DNA of 64,000 bases, taken from contig CM041776.1 in assembly GCA_023374045.1 (NCBI GenBank), positions 279,805,999 to 279,869,998 on the forward strand. The letters run 5' to 3'. A program made the position numbers and the translations under genes. This document shows, in pieces, positions 9,601 to 22,500 of the stretch. The notes below the pieces were generated by a model. The model worked only from the letters and a program-made list of their open reading frames with translations. It made no database searches and was not told the origin of the DNA. Origin of the DNA: Limonium bicolor (lineage: Eukaryota; Streptophyta; Magnoliopsida; Caryophyllales; Plumbaginaceae). Each line of letters starts with the position of its first letter. The first letter of the stretch is position 1.

Positions 9601-12599
9601 TTTTGTCAGTGACATAATAACCAATACTCGAAATAAGACTATCACATTTGACCCTTGTTAGGTTCAGTAATACCTAAAGGTCAGTTAGTCTTTTTTTTTT
9701 CCAGTTTAGATGTATAAACTTTAGTCGCAAGACATTCGCGCATAAAATACAACGCAACAGTTTGGGCAATCCCACATACAACATCATTCACATAAAATCA
9801 TAGATATCTTCTTAAACATTTAATCACACAATGTCTGGACCTCAGGATAATCCTTAGGACATTCAGACCACACAATTAACATACCGTTCACCAAGTAACT
9901 GCTAGCTTGACAAACTCCTGTTCAGTAGTCCCTCTCCGTACACTGTTATTTAAACATGCAATACCGGTAGTATTAATATAACTATTCACTAAATATCACA
10001 GTATTGTCACTGTAGTGTTTATACTCGTGGTATAATAACTCCGTATGTTATTTATTTTTCCCCTGTTATTTTAACAGCGGTTCTAGATAACCTAGCAGTT
10101 CATCATTTTATGTGAAACTCACATGTGATAATGAATTATCATTTATACGGTACATCTTTACCTCATTAATTATATACTTATAACTACTTCCACTTATCAT
10201 TTATATTATATCCCTTGGTCATTTTTATTAAACCAAAATTATTTTTATAAACTTTATATTATATTCCTTAATATACCATAATACATTATATTACCTAGTT
10301 TCACTTCCTTGCCTTATTAAATTACAAAACCAACCTTATTAATCCGGTATTTATATATTATACCCAACAATTTAATAAATTACTAAATAACCACATATTA
10401 TTTTCCGGTAGTCATAATTGATCCCGATAACTTTTACAACTTACCAAATGACCATATACTCTTATAATTTATTAAATACCCTTATCAATTTCGAAAATTG
10501 TAAAACAATTATATTAACTTCTATAAATTGTCAAATAACCTTATAACTTTTATAATTCACTAATTACCCTCATTATCCTTTGTAAATATTAATTAACCAC
10601 CTCCTTTTTACAAATCACCAAATACTCTTATTATTTCGGTAACTACAAATTAATACCACCAATTTTATAAATTACCAATTAAGTCCATAACCTTTCGGTT
10701 TCAACATATAATTTATATATTCATACTTTTAACCCCAAAACTTTATATAAGTTACATATTAACTTATAAACTATAGTTTAAATATTTTATTTCTTTAATT
10801 AACCAAAGTAACCCATATCTTTTCTTAAATTGCATTTCCGCCCATATTAATTTCTATCTTCCATATATACTTCCATAAATTACATATTCACCCCAAAACT
10901 TTTATAAACTTAATATTTTATGTCATAAATCATTTTAACCCAAAGTTTTTGGTCAACACTTTGACCAAGACTTAATTTCTTAATTAATACTTCATTATAC
11001 CCATAAAATCATTTATATTTCGGTAATATACCAAACTTCCCAATAATCACAAAATAGTCCCAAAACTTTATTAAATGTTATTCTTAACACTTAAACACTT
11101 ATTTAAATTCATCAAAATTCATAATATTAATTCCTATTTTATATTATATCAAATATATCAAACAGCTCCTTATGTTTTCGGTAATATATATTTGTACACT
11201 AAACTTTTCAAATATTACATTTTAACCACATAACTTTATAAATTAGTCATTTAAATACTTGTAGCTATTTTTAATACTCCCAAAAATTATAATATAAATT
11301 AACATACTTATATATTTCAAAAATCATTCAAATAATACATATCATTCTCGGCTCCAATTTTATTTTACTATATAGTTTTAAAACTTGCTTTAAACCTTAT
11401 AATAAATACTTATAAATGTATATAAGCCATATAACACTTCTAAAAATTATGCTAATGACTTAGAATGATTATAAACTAAAAATAGAACATATTATCCTTA
11501 GATATTTTGGTTTTAATATATGTGTATCCTAATTAATTTTTGTGACACATTTTTTTATACCTTAAGGTAATAACCTTACCTTATATGTTATAAATTATTT
11601 CTTGGTAATATAACCTATAGTTTTTCGGCCTTACTTTATTTAGAGGTTATACAAAATTTTTATACCAAAGTTTGAAGCTTAAATCAAACTTAAACTTAAC
11701 ACACCTTATTTATATAAACTTACCCTTAAATCAAGACAACTCTTGTACTTGATTTTCCTTGAATTTCCAAGCTCTTCAAATGGTATCTTTGTTGTAGATA
11801 TTTCGAACTCCTTGTATATATATAGGAGATCTATTGTTAGACTTCTAACAAGAGTTTATAAATAATATTTGTAGTAATTTTTACAAGGGTTTACCTTAGG
11901 AATTTAACAAGGTATTTTTGATACACCTTGAGATGGTTGAAGATCCAAATTTCCTTCATGAAATAATGAAGAGAGTATGGATTTAGAAGACAAAATATTT
12001 TCGGACATATAGGAGAATTTGTCTAGGGTTTTCAAATATGAAAATACCTTAGATTAACCTTGATTACTCCTTGAATTGATGTCGAATCAAGACAACTCCT
12101 TGGAGTACAAATTGTTGGCAATTTCTTGTAAGCTTGATAGGATTATTCTTGCTTCAAGACTTGATAGAATTAACTAGGAAATAACATTAAAATGGTGTTA
12201 GGAACTAGTACACCATTAAAGGAGTTATTAGAACTTAGGAATTAACTTAGGAGATTAAGAAAGGAGAAAAGAGAGAGTGAGTTAGAAGAGAGCTTACCAT
12301 TCGTGAGTGATGGTAAGGGACAATGGAGAAGCCTTACGTAAGTTTTAGTAGTAGGAATTGAGAGTAGTCAATGATCTAATTGTATTGTTTATTGGTCATT
12401 ATTGCTTGTCTTTATTTTAGTTTATTTGCTTACTTAATTTAGACTTGAAAATCAGATTGCAAGAGTCTTCCAAATGCAATTGTTCTTTACGGTAATGGGT
12501 AGTCACTAAATGAGATGATGACTAAGTCTATAACATAGGTATTAGATTTAGGTAGTTAATTAACATTTTATTAGCTTCATTATTGTATTAACTTTGTGT

Positions 12600-13640
12600 T
12601 TACCTGCAGATGTGCTCGGCTGGGTGGAGCACTTCAACGATTCCCTTTCAAGCTCACTCACGGTATTCACTAGCTAGTAGTCTACGTTTTGTATATTTGC
12701 ATAAGTAGTGTAATTAACATTGTTAACTCCTCTTGTGTTGCAGGTGTTCGACTGGAATTTGATGAAGCAGTGGGTGCTCCACTTCTCACGGTAATATACA
12801 TACTAGTATAGGTAGTTTTGTTTGTTTGCATTAGATTAATTATTGCTGTTAACTTATCTTCTTTTGCAGGTCTTGATCGGTATTAATGGAGGAGCAGCCC
12901 CACTTCTTTGTACCCATACGGTAATGGAGATAGGAATCCATTTAGTTTTGTTTTCATTTGATCATTATAGCACTATTTTTTTTGTTTACATGTGCAGGTG
13001 GTGATCGACATGTTGGAGTGGAGCATCACGCAGCTTCCTTCCAGTAGCCTCACGGCTAAAGAGCTGCTACTTTGTTATTTAATCCTCCTAATGCTATACT
13101 TTGCTAGTTTGATTAACATTTCTAGTTTGTCCTCTCTTGCAGGTAGTGTTGCTCGCATTTGCTGGAGAATGGAAGCTCCACCTTGAGGAATCTTTATGTT
13201 AATGGAGCATTAATATTGGTAAGTATGTTTTGTTGATTAATAACAAGATATTGTTTATTTACTAATGACATCTACTTGTTCTTATCCTGCAGGTGTAGCT
13301 GCTCGGTTTATTCAGAGCAAATGGAAGCTCCACCGATGCAATCAATTGCTGGAATGAATGGTAAGAATTTAAGTTTGAATTTTTAATGTCTTTATGTTAT
13401 AGCTAGGATATACATTAGCTTATTGTTTATGTGCAATCATTGAGCATTAATTATGTTTATTTGCTGCAGGTTGGACGGTAGTAGAAGAGCACTCCCTACA
13501 GCACAACAACATGTCAACGTAATGGTACTAGCATGTTGTATTTGATTTGTTAATTTATAGCATAACTATTGTTTATGTGTATAGTTATCTTTGTTATTAT
13601 TCTCCTGCAGGCCTACGTAATGGAGAGACTTCTCCTTAGT
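12600..13640 (+). other. Periodic microexon-like module array in LTR 1
   Basis: Eight modules begin right after plant-like acceptors ending TGCAG or TTGCAG, at 12610, 12744, 12870, 12998, 13143, 13293, 13470 and 13611, so the spacing is 126-177 bp. Most end at donor-like sites: GTATTC (12663), GTAATA (12791), GTAATG (12921), GTAAGTATG (13219), GTAAGAA (13361). Modules share motifs around GGAG(C)A and CTCCACTTC. Several (from 12612, 12870 and 12998) read open in multiples of three from a Val codon to ACG. A spliced frame from the ATG at 12610 stops in module 2, so a complete protein is not supported. The strand is antisense to the retroelement. Confidence 0.55.
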
Positions 13641-14228
13641 GCTATAATGTTATATTATCAAATACTAAGTGTGGAGATGAGTCATTATATTACAAGACAT
13701 ATTTTTTTTGAAGAACTAGTCAATTTAGACTAGAAATCTCGCCCCATATAGAGGTCAATTGGGACTGATTTTCATTTGACTTTTGTTACACTATATTGTA
13801 CTAAGATCATACCAATATGTGTAATAGGTTCCAGCATTTATTTGGTACATTTTTATTATGGTAAAAGATGAAAGATTTAAGGTAAAAATGTTGATTTTAG
13901 GTACCTTTTTGTCCTAAAAATCACCCCCATTTGTACTATGAGTTTAGTACTGGAACCAATTGATTTAGATGGTCATTTTATTCACTTTTAAGTTTATCAA
14001 TTCGTGGCTCCTCAAAAACTTCAAGTCAAATGCGTAAAACGCATTTTCGTGACACCTAGAGGTGCGTTTCTGTGCTTTAAGGATTTTTCTGGGAATTAAT
14101 TAGTCGCTATGACTTCCAAGTGTTTATATGTTTTCTTAGGGTTTAATAAACCCCTAAATAATATTTATAATTCTTCAAATAATATTTATTTACTTATATT
14201 TAATTATTTCAATGTTAGGGGTATTTCA

Positions 14229-14241
14229 GTCTACCCCCCTT
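14229..14241 (-). promoter_or_regulatory. Polypurine tract of internal region 1
   Basis: The minus strand reads AAGGGGGGTAGAC directly before the LTR start TGAAATACCCC. This is the plus-strand priming site expected at this place in an LTR element. Confidence 0.8.
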
Positions 14242-14880
14242 AAAAGGACTTCGTCCCGAAGTCATAATTTATATTCGTTCATCCTATGGAATCAAGTTCC
14301 TCGTATCTACTCCTGTCCACTTATCATTCTTGGGTGTCAATATTGTATTGACACTACTATATTCCATCACTACTCTGAGTGTATATAATTCCTATAGACA
14401 AATATTCTTTATTCGAGATAATAATATCATGCATAATCACAACTCAATAAATACTGTAAAACCATACATGTTCCAACTTCCTAGCTATCCCACTCGGTCA
14501 TCACTGCACAAGTGCAATACCAAATCCTCAGTTCTACAGAGTGCAGAGGCGTAAACCCTTGACAGTGAATCTCTTGTGTGATTGTAGGAATAAATATCAA
14601 TATACTGTAAAATTATTAAGTGCTTCATAAACATTCAAGTGTTACATAGAACACACAAATAATCATTCAATTGTCACATAGGACATACTAATAACCAACC
14701 AAATGTCACATAGGACATAACCATCTAATTAATTGCACACATGCGCAACAAACAATCAAACAAACAAATAACCATACATAAGAATAATATAGACTGCAGA
14801 TATGCAAGTCGCATGTGGTGCTCTACCCCCCTTAAAAAGGGTTACGCCCACGTACCCCTACAAGTATACACAAAACGAAA
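14242..14880 (-). other. Non-coding 3' region of internal 1 with a second polypurine tract
   Basis: There is no gene here. Next to the PPT lies the inverted repeat GGACTTCG/CGAAGTCC. At about 14822-14838 a second purine-rich stretch (minus strand CCCTTTTTAAGGGGGGTAGA) repeats the PPT core just downstream of the integrase/chromodomain remnant. Confidence 0.5.
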
Positions 14881-14884
14881 AGAA

Positions 14885-15380
14885 AATTGTTGGATACTTG
14901 TCTCGCATGGAGTCTTCTAACTCCCATGTCGCCTCCTCAATATCGTGGTTTTACCCAGAGCTTTGACCATTCTTATGGTCTTGTTTCTGGTCTCCCTAGT
15001 GTTGGAGTCTGAAATGCGAACTGGGTCTCCTCATATCTAAGTGTAGGATTTAGCTCGAGTGTCTCGGGCTCTAAGTCACGTGATGGGTGAGGCACATATT
15101 GCTTCAGCTGAGAAATGTGAAACACATTGTGCACTCTCCCTAGCTTAACATATGAGTCTAATTTGTAGGATAATGGGCCCACTCGCTCCGTAATAAGGTA
15201 CGGTCCTACATACTTCGGGCTAAGCTTGCCCTTCTGCCCTAATCTAAAATTTCCCTTCACAGGTGAAACTCTAAGGAAGACTCGATCGCCTATTGCGAAC
15301 TCGAGGTCTCTCCTATGGATGTCAGTATATGACTTTTGTCCGTTTACGAGGTATAGCCCTCAAGAATCTATGTATCCTTT
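14885..15380 (-). pseudogene. Integrase C-terminus and chromodomain remnant, internal 1
   Basis: The minus strand reads SYTDIHRRDLEFAIGDRVFL, then KGKLSPKYVGPYLI and VFHISQLKQYVPHPS. This is the C-terminal domain of Ty3/gypsy integrase of the Tekay/Del type, which binds DNA. It continues, after a frameshift near 14940, into EEATWELEDSMRDKYPTIF, a chromodomain signature that targets integration to chromatin. The catalytic integrase core, reverse transcriptase and RNase H are absent upstream. The same remnant is present in internal region 2. Confidence 0.85.
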
Positions 15381-18329
15381 GACATGTTCTCTAGTGCATT
15401 AGTATGCTTTTATTATTTTTTTTTAATCCCGTAAGTATGGGTGAAGGTGATCTACTATATTGTAAATTGCCAATATTTCATGGCTTGTTTAAACTATTTG
15501 TGTATAACACACTTCCATTAATCACCTCTTAGTTGTAGTCATCGACGCTCGTGTCTTTGTATTAATATTGGGCATATTTATAATCCCTTTCTATAGGTCA
15601 TCATCTTGTGATACTGGTATTTGAGTTTACTCTCGCCATATACGGCTTTCGTTTTCAATTTAAAGTCTGAGCCACGGTCGAGCCGTGCTGCTTATGTATA
15701 TTAGAGAAATATTTCTTGATATTATTGACTCACTAATTGTTCGTAGTATATACACGATTACTATCGTCTGTTCCTCAAGTATACCACAGTAGGGTTCCTA
15801 TTAAGGTTTCTAACAAGGTGTAGTTTCCTCTCGATTAAACACGTTATTGTGATTGTGAATACTCTGGTGAGTATTGTATAACATTTATATTCTTTATATT
15901 CTACCATGTTTTTATAGGTATTCTCCATTTAATATATTGGTTTTAAATTCCTAAGAAAGACTTAAAGTCGATCTTTCCTTCCAGATGGCATTTGGCCATA
16001 TTTTAGAAGATAGCTAGAGAATACTGTTATTATAAGTAATTTTCTCTTGATCTAATATTTGATTTATTAACACGTTTAATGGGATAATAATAGTTAGTAT
16101 TTCCCTCATAATTGATTATTTTTCCGTCACATGCGGAGTTGTTTTAGCTATTTAATCTCCTCGGGGTAACTAGACAACTTAACTCCTAACTTACACCTTC
16201 CACAACTCATATATTTCATTTATTAGATTTTATATTCAAAGTTAGGAATAAATACTTACTTATCACAGAAACATTTGTGACCACTTGTAAGGAGTCTCAG
16301 GAATCATCCAACCCTGACGGGGTCAGCGTCAGTGTTGAACTATCCTTCCACAATTTTGTGTTTGGTTTTCCCTTGATCTGACCAGGATCAAGTTCGACCT
16401 CCCACGTCAAATATCAAACAATCACATAATTGTCATCTTCCAAATTTTATCTTATTAAACTTTGTGACGTGGTGTGTACACATTTTCTCCTGATCACTAT
16501 ACTCTATCCAATATATGTTATAACTATACTTGAATCTAGCGTACCAAAATCCCCGGAATAATATTCTTTGTTCAAATCATCAAGCGGGGAAGCCAGTTTT
16601 TCCTCTTGGCATTAAAGATAAATTCTTATTAACACATCTAGGCTCATACTGTCTAATAACTATATCCATCAACATTTAACTCTTAAATCCATCATACAAG
16701 TAATAAATTCCGTCATGGACTTGCATACTTTAGAATACTCTCTTCACTTTAAAAGGCTTATCTAGTATTTCTCCTATAGGGCTTGATTATTGCCTAATGA
16801 TTATCATTAGTTGGAGCAAAGACAGTCACAGTTAGACTTCAAGAAAAGTTTTCATGACTCCATCCACAACTATAGTTCCATAAAGTATCATTTCCTCCAC
16901 CTTAAAGCTTAGATTTTTCCTTATTCCATCTAAAATCCATAAATGATGAACCATATGTTCACCCTGTCAAGTATCTCTTAATATTAGTGCCATCTCAAAC
17001 TAAGGATTTCCAGTTTGAATTCTACTGTTTAGTAACAGGACAATCAAGGCTTGTTTGTTTTTATCTCTTAGAAACGTGGTTAATCCACTAGCTCAATGCT
17101 TCAAAATAAGTCGGTTAGGTATGTCAAATAGAGGATTTAGAATCACAGGGTTTAGTATATAACGTTAAGACGGTTTACGTATAAAATAATGGTTACAACC
17201 TAGGGTGTTTCCCTACTTTTATATTTATTTACACTCATTTTTGTGTATATATTGTTTCACACTCTTATATAACTTACACTCACTCTCAGTGTATGTATTA
17301 GTTTAAGCCTTTGGTATACTGACACTACCTTTATGTAAGTGTCAAGGAAATCATTTGTTACATGTTTACACTAAGTTTATATTACATATGTTTTAACCTT
17401 AGTTGATTCATTGCGATCTTTTATTCGCATTTTTTGAGCTGTCATAGTAGACATATGCTCGTATAAATTCATAAGGTTAGTATAGGACATGTGTCTCAAA
17501 GTAGGGTAGGTATATTTAATGATACTTTAGCCCTCTGAAATGTATCAATACCTCCATGTTTTAGGTTAATAACCTCCAAATTATATTTATATATGCATTT
17601 GGTGATGCTAATTAGATTCTCCCCCACTTTAGAAAATATATATTCAAGATTTGTTCTCTCCCCTTTTTTTTTTTTAGGAGTCCAGCGTTGTTATATATTG
17701 GTACTAGCTGAGACCCTTGGTATTTGCTCAGGTATTTCAAAACCCGTTTTATTATGGATGTTTAGTATATTTTTGAGATTCTGTTTCTCAATTGTCATAT
17801 TCAAGGTTTCTCACTATTTCTCTCGGAGTTTAGAGATTGTAAGATTTTAGACTCGCACTGAGCGTAAGCTCGGTGCCTGGGTATCCCATAAAATTTCAGT
17901 GTTTGCTCTTTACGTGAGCTCTTTGACAGTTCCTGTAGTCTTAAGTATTTTATATTAATGTATTCCCGTTCATGACATCTGCTCGTCATTTAGGCAGGTC
18001 ATAATTTGTAGTTAAGTATTTCGTGAGTAGTATCATGCCGGGTCAAAGTACTTGGCATTATGCCTCGGGATATTCCCGACCTTCGCTCATAGGCTCAGGT
18101 GACCACGGTCTCATAGGTAAGGGAAATAATTATCGAAGTATCCCATTATGTGAGAGGTTACCTAATTTAGGTCTCTCTAAAGTTGGTACTTACTAGTCAC
18201 ATATAAGTCTCATTGACTGATAATTATAACACACATTTATGCATCATGCATTTAGTTTAGGTTCTAGGCTTACCGGTCTCGCGCTGAGCGCTCGCCTCAG
18301 CGCCTGAAGTTCCCACTGTCTACGGGGTA
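15381..18329 (-). other. AT-rich non-coding replacement of pol, internal 1
   Basis: Between the integrase tail and gag there are about 2.9 kb in which I see no protease, reverse transcriptase or RNase H motif and no long frame. A small palindrome (GCGCTGAG / CTCAGCGC) lies at 18281-18303, and a moderately GC-rich patch at 18030-18120. The same sequence with small indels fills internal region 2 (26161-29049). Confidence 0.6.
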
Positions 18330-19366
18330 TTTCTTCATGGAACTATCTCCTTTCCCTTATGACTTCCGGATGAGGATGGCTGTCCTGCCGGTCCTCCAGT
18401 ATAAGTATTAGTCTGCGCCTTGACCTCCTCCGGGTCCGCCCGTTTCCACAGCTGGTGTTCTCTGCGAACCTCTAGCTCCTTTGTATACTCGACTCCCTGG
18501 ATTGGAAAAGCATTCATACTCCCGTGACCTTCCTTTTTGCAATACGGCACTCCACCTTCCTTCCTGCGCAATCTACGCCTGGGTGATCTTTTCCACAACG
18601 TTTACAGTAATAGTGTCGTCGGGTTGGCTTGTTGCCTCTAGGTGGTGCTGTTCTTAGTGGTTGAGCATTAATAGTGGGCCGGTCAGACGAGGGATCTGTC
18701 CTTCTTCTGACCATGGAAATCCTTCCGCCCCTTCTTCTTTCAAAGAATTTCTTCTCTTCTTGCAGTAACCGCCAGAGGTGCTCCATCATCATCTCCTTCA
18801 GTATTCTTCCTTTTCTTTCTTCCTGTGTCGGAGTGTCGACTCCTGGTATATAGTTCATCAAACTGGTGCACCGTGCGCAACTGGTCAACTGTTTGTCTCC
18901 CTTGGATTAAGGTCTTGATCTCCTGCCTTTTCCTCTGTTTATGTGTTCGGGGTAGTACTTCTCCCGCAACACTTCTACGAATCTTCCATTCAAATTCCGG
19001 TGTAGCTCTACGGTGGCCCTCAATAGTCCGCCACCAAATGTCAGCTGCGTTCAGGTTGTATGCGGCGATGTCGACCTGCTGGTCTTCTGGAACTCCGACA
19101 GTCTTGAACGCCTTCTGGTGCTCTGCAATGAACTTCTCCAGTGCGGCGGGGTCCGGTTCCCCTGAATAAGTTGGTACTCTTGTCTGCAACGTCTTCAACC
19201 AGTTGGTTTCTCTGGGCCGCGGCGGGTGGGGTATGGCTCCCGTAAATTGACTCCTAGTTGGCGAAAGTTGCCATGGCTGCTGTTAGGTCTTGTACTGTTG
19301 GAACATCCGCCGGTGTCTCGCTACTGCGTCCACTGCTGTCTCCCTGGTCCTTCGCTGGTCGACATC
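18330..19366 (-). pseudogene. Chromovirus gag remnant, internal 1
   Basis: In minus-strand order the fragment reads VPTYSGEPDPAALEKFI, then NAADIWWRTIEGH, then RQTVDQLRTVHQFDELYT, the retrotransposon gag domain that assembles particles. It ends with a zinc knuckle, CKRCGKDHPGVDC, near 18570-18600, followed by a basic tail. At least two frameshifts and stops interrupt it, so no intact particle protein is encoded. The likely start is near 19366, at an ATG just after the LTR and PBS leader. Confidence 0.85.
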
Positions 19367-19552
19367 TAAGATGTATATTTTATTTCTACTCGGTTGCTAC
19401 ACCGTATCACATACACAATCAAAAACATGTAAGTAAGCTAACTACTAGCAATAAAATATCCCTAGGGTTTTCTTTTCTAGGTCACGAATCCTCACAGACG
19501 TTTCCCGTAACCCAATATTCCTATGCTCATTGTCCTAGACTCAGTATCTTTC

Positions 19553-19580
19553 ATCAGAGCGGTACTCCGCTCTGATACCA
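19553..19580 (-). promoter_or_regulatory. Primer-binding site with overlapping hairpin, internal 1
   Basis: TGGTATCAGAGC on the minus strand (19569-19580) is the initiator-Met tRNA PBS, 5 nt from the LTR. A perfect stem with arms ATCAGAGCGG / CCGCTCTGAT and a 4-nt loop spans 19553-19576. It therefore includes eight of the twelve PBS bases. Confidence 0.9.
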
Positions 19581-19585
19581 CTTTT

Positions 19586-22500
19586 TGTAACACCCCTAAA
19601 CTTAAACCTGTAATGACGTCATAACTCGTAGCATAATAAATAGCAAATCGCAGCGGAAAATAAAACTAACTATCCTTGGTGTTACACGCCGTCACTCACC
19701 CTTGTGAGTAACAAGGCATCCTTACTCTTCCAACATTACAACTTCCACCTGCTGTGATGAACAGATACTGAGCACTCTACTTATTACAAACCAAATCCAA
19801 CTAAATGAGCAACTAACTGAAACACAACGGACTCCAAAATATAATACATAACAAATCCACAAGTGTTTTATAAAAACACAGCGGCTACCCTGTTCCCCGC
19901 ACTCCGGCTTGTATTCTTCAGAGACCTGAAATGTTTGGCCCAATGAAGGGCTCAGCAAACTATGCTGGTATGCTAAATGTAGTCCTAAGTCTTCTAGACT
20001 CCTTAAGTCGTTTTAGCCATCTTGATATTAGATTCTTTACATGAAATGCCGGTTTACAATAATAACAGTAACAACTGTAAACACTTAACAAACACATAAC
20101 AATCACCTGTACACAACAGTGTACATAATACAACACCAATAACCACACATCAATAATCCATACAATAACCAATAATCACACATCAATAATCCTAACAATA
20201 ACCAAACAAGATACGTATTAAACTGTACTTGTTAGTTAGTCACTTGGCTCTTAACCTTTAAACCAATCATTTAACCTTTTCCATTTAATTTCCATCTCAA
20301 GTGTCATGATAAGACAAACCTTAATAACCTGTGAAAATGGACAGTGTGTCCCACTGGGTTCCAAAGGAACCGTTACCAGTAGACCTTATGGCCCTGGATA
20401 AATATATGTAATGACCGATCCGGTCGAAACTGTGCACCAACGGCAGTGCATTCCGCCATCCCCGAATGTGGCTGATGGATTTGGAGTGACTCCCTTCTTG
20501 AGTCCCTCATAGTGATCACAATGCGCAACCAGAAAGTCGAAACGATCTGGATTCCTCTCTTTATAAGTTAGCCCTTTTTGTCAGTGACATAATAACCAAT
20601 ACTCGAAATAAGACTATCACATTTGACCCTTGTTAGGTTCAGTAATACCTAAAGGTCAGTTAGTCTTTTTTTTCCAGTTTAGATGTATAAACTTTAGTCG
20701 CAAGACATTCGCGCATAAAATACAACGCAACAGTTTGGGCAATCCCACATACAATATCATTCACATAAAATCATAGATATCTTCTTAAACATTTAATCAC
20801 ACAATGTCTGGACCTTAGGATAATCCTTAGGACATTCAGACCACACAATTAACATACCGTTCACCAAGAACTGCTAGCTTGACAAACTCCTGTTCAGTAG
20901 TCCCTTCCGTACGCTGTTATTTAAACATGCAATACCGGTAGTATTAATATAACTATTCACTAAATACACAGTACTGTCACTGTAGTGTTTATACTCGTGG
21001 ATAATAACTCCGTATGTTATTTATTTTTCCCCTGTTATTTTAACAGCGGTTCTAGATAACCTAGCAGTTCATCATTTTATGTGAAACTCACATGTGATAA
21101 TGAATTATCATTTATACGGTACAACTTTACCTCATTGATTATATACTTATAATTACTTCCACTTATCATTTATATAATATCCCTTGGTCATTTTTATTAT
21201 AACCAAAATTATTTTATAAACTTTATATTATATTCCTTAATATACCATAATACATTATATTACCTAGTTTCACTTCCTTGCCTTATTAAATTACAAAATC
21301 AACCTTATTAATCTGGTATTTATATATTATACCCAACAATTTAATAAATTACTAAATAACCACTTATTATTTTCCAGTAGTCATATTTGATCCCGATAAC
21401 TTTTACAACTTACCAAATGACCATATACTCTTATAATTTATTAAATACCCTTATCAATTTCGAAAATTGTAAAACAATTATATTAACTTCTATAAATTGT
21501 CAAATAACCTTATAACTTTTATAATCCTAATTACCCTCATTAACCTTTGTAAATATTAATTAACCACCTTTTTTACAAATCACCAAATACTCTTATTATT
21601 TCGGTAATTACAAATTAATACCACCAATTTTATAAATTACCAATTAAGTCCATAACCTTTCGGTTTAACATATAATTTTATATTATACTTTTAACCCAAA
21701 ACTTTATATAAGTTACATATTAACTTATAAACTATAGTTTAAATATTTTATTTCTTAATAACCAAAGTAACCCATATCTTTTCTTAAATTGCATTTCCGC
21801 CCATATTAATTTCTATCTTCCATATATACTTCCATAAATTACATATTCACCCCAAAACTTTTATAAACTTAATATTTTATGTCATAAATCATTTTAACCC
21901 AAAGTTTTTGGTCAACACTTTGACCAAGACTTAATTTCTTAATTAACTTCATTATACCCATAAAATCATTTATATTTTCGGTAATATACCAAACTTCCCA
22001 ATAATCACAAAATAGTCCCAAAACTTTATTAAATGTTATTCTTAACACTTAAACACTTATTTAAATTCATCAAAATTCATAATATTAATTCCTATTTTAT
22101 ATTATATCATAAATATATCAAACAGCTCCTTATGTTTTCGGTAATATATATTTGTACACTAAACTTTTCAAATATTACATTTTAACCACATAACTTTATA
22201 AATTAGTCATTTAAATACTTGTAGCTATTTTTAATACTCCCAAAAATTATAATATAAATTAACATACTTATATATTTCAAAAATCATTCAAATAATACAT
22301 ATCATTCTCGGCTCCAATTTTATTTTACTATATAGTTTTAAAACTTGCTTTAAACCTTATAATAATACATAAATGTATATAAGCCATATAACACTTCTAA
22401 AAATTATGCTAATGACTTAGAATGATTATAAACTAAAAATAGAACATTTATCCTTAGATATTTTGGTTTTAATATATGTGTATCCTAATTAATTTTTGTG

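Larger units (their letters stand above)
8601..14228 (-). repeat. Chromovirus LTR copy 1 (5628 bp)
   Basis: It runs from TGTAACACCCC to GGGGTATTTCA and is unusually long for an LTR. On the plus strand it holds, in order: a terminal block with a short hairpin (8709-8724), a GC-richer block (about 9360-9600), a long AT-rich zone of loosely periodic repeats (about 10140-11700), the splice-like module array (12600-13640) and a moderately conserved end. It differs from LTR copies 2 and 3 by scattered small changes. In element orientation the U3 side is at 14228. Confidence 0.9.

Noticed and set aside
12992..13186. 64-codon plus-strand frame in LTR 1 (also at 34716; a 70-codon fused form at 23933)
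   Set aside because: It crosses acceptor-like and donor-like sites of the module array and differs between copies by the module deletion; treated as part of that array.
14330..14554. 74-codon frame repeated at 25121
   Set aside because: It lies in the non-coding 3' region of the chromovirus; its repetition only reflects the array, and it has no family motif.
19569..19580. tRNA-like sequence GCTCTGATACCA
   Set aside because: It is the primer-binding site complement next to an LTR, not a tRNA gene; there is no cloverleaf.
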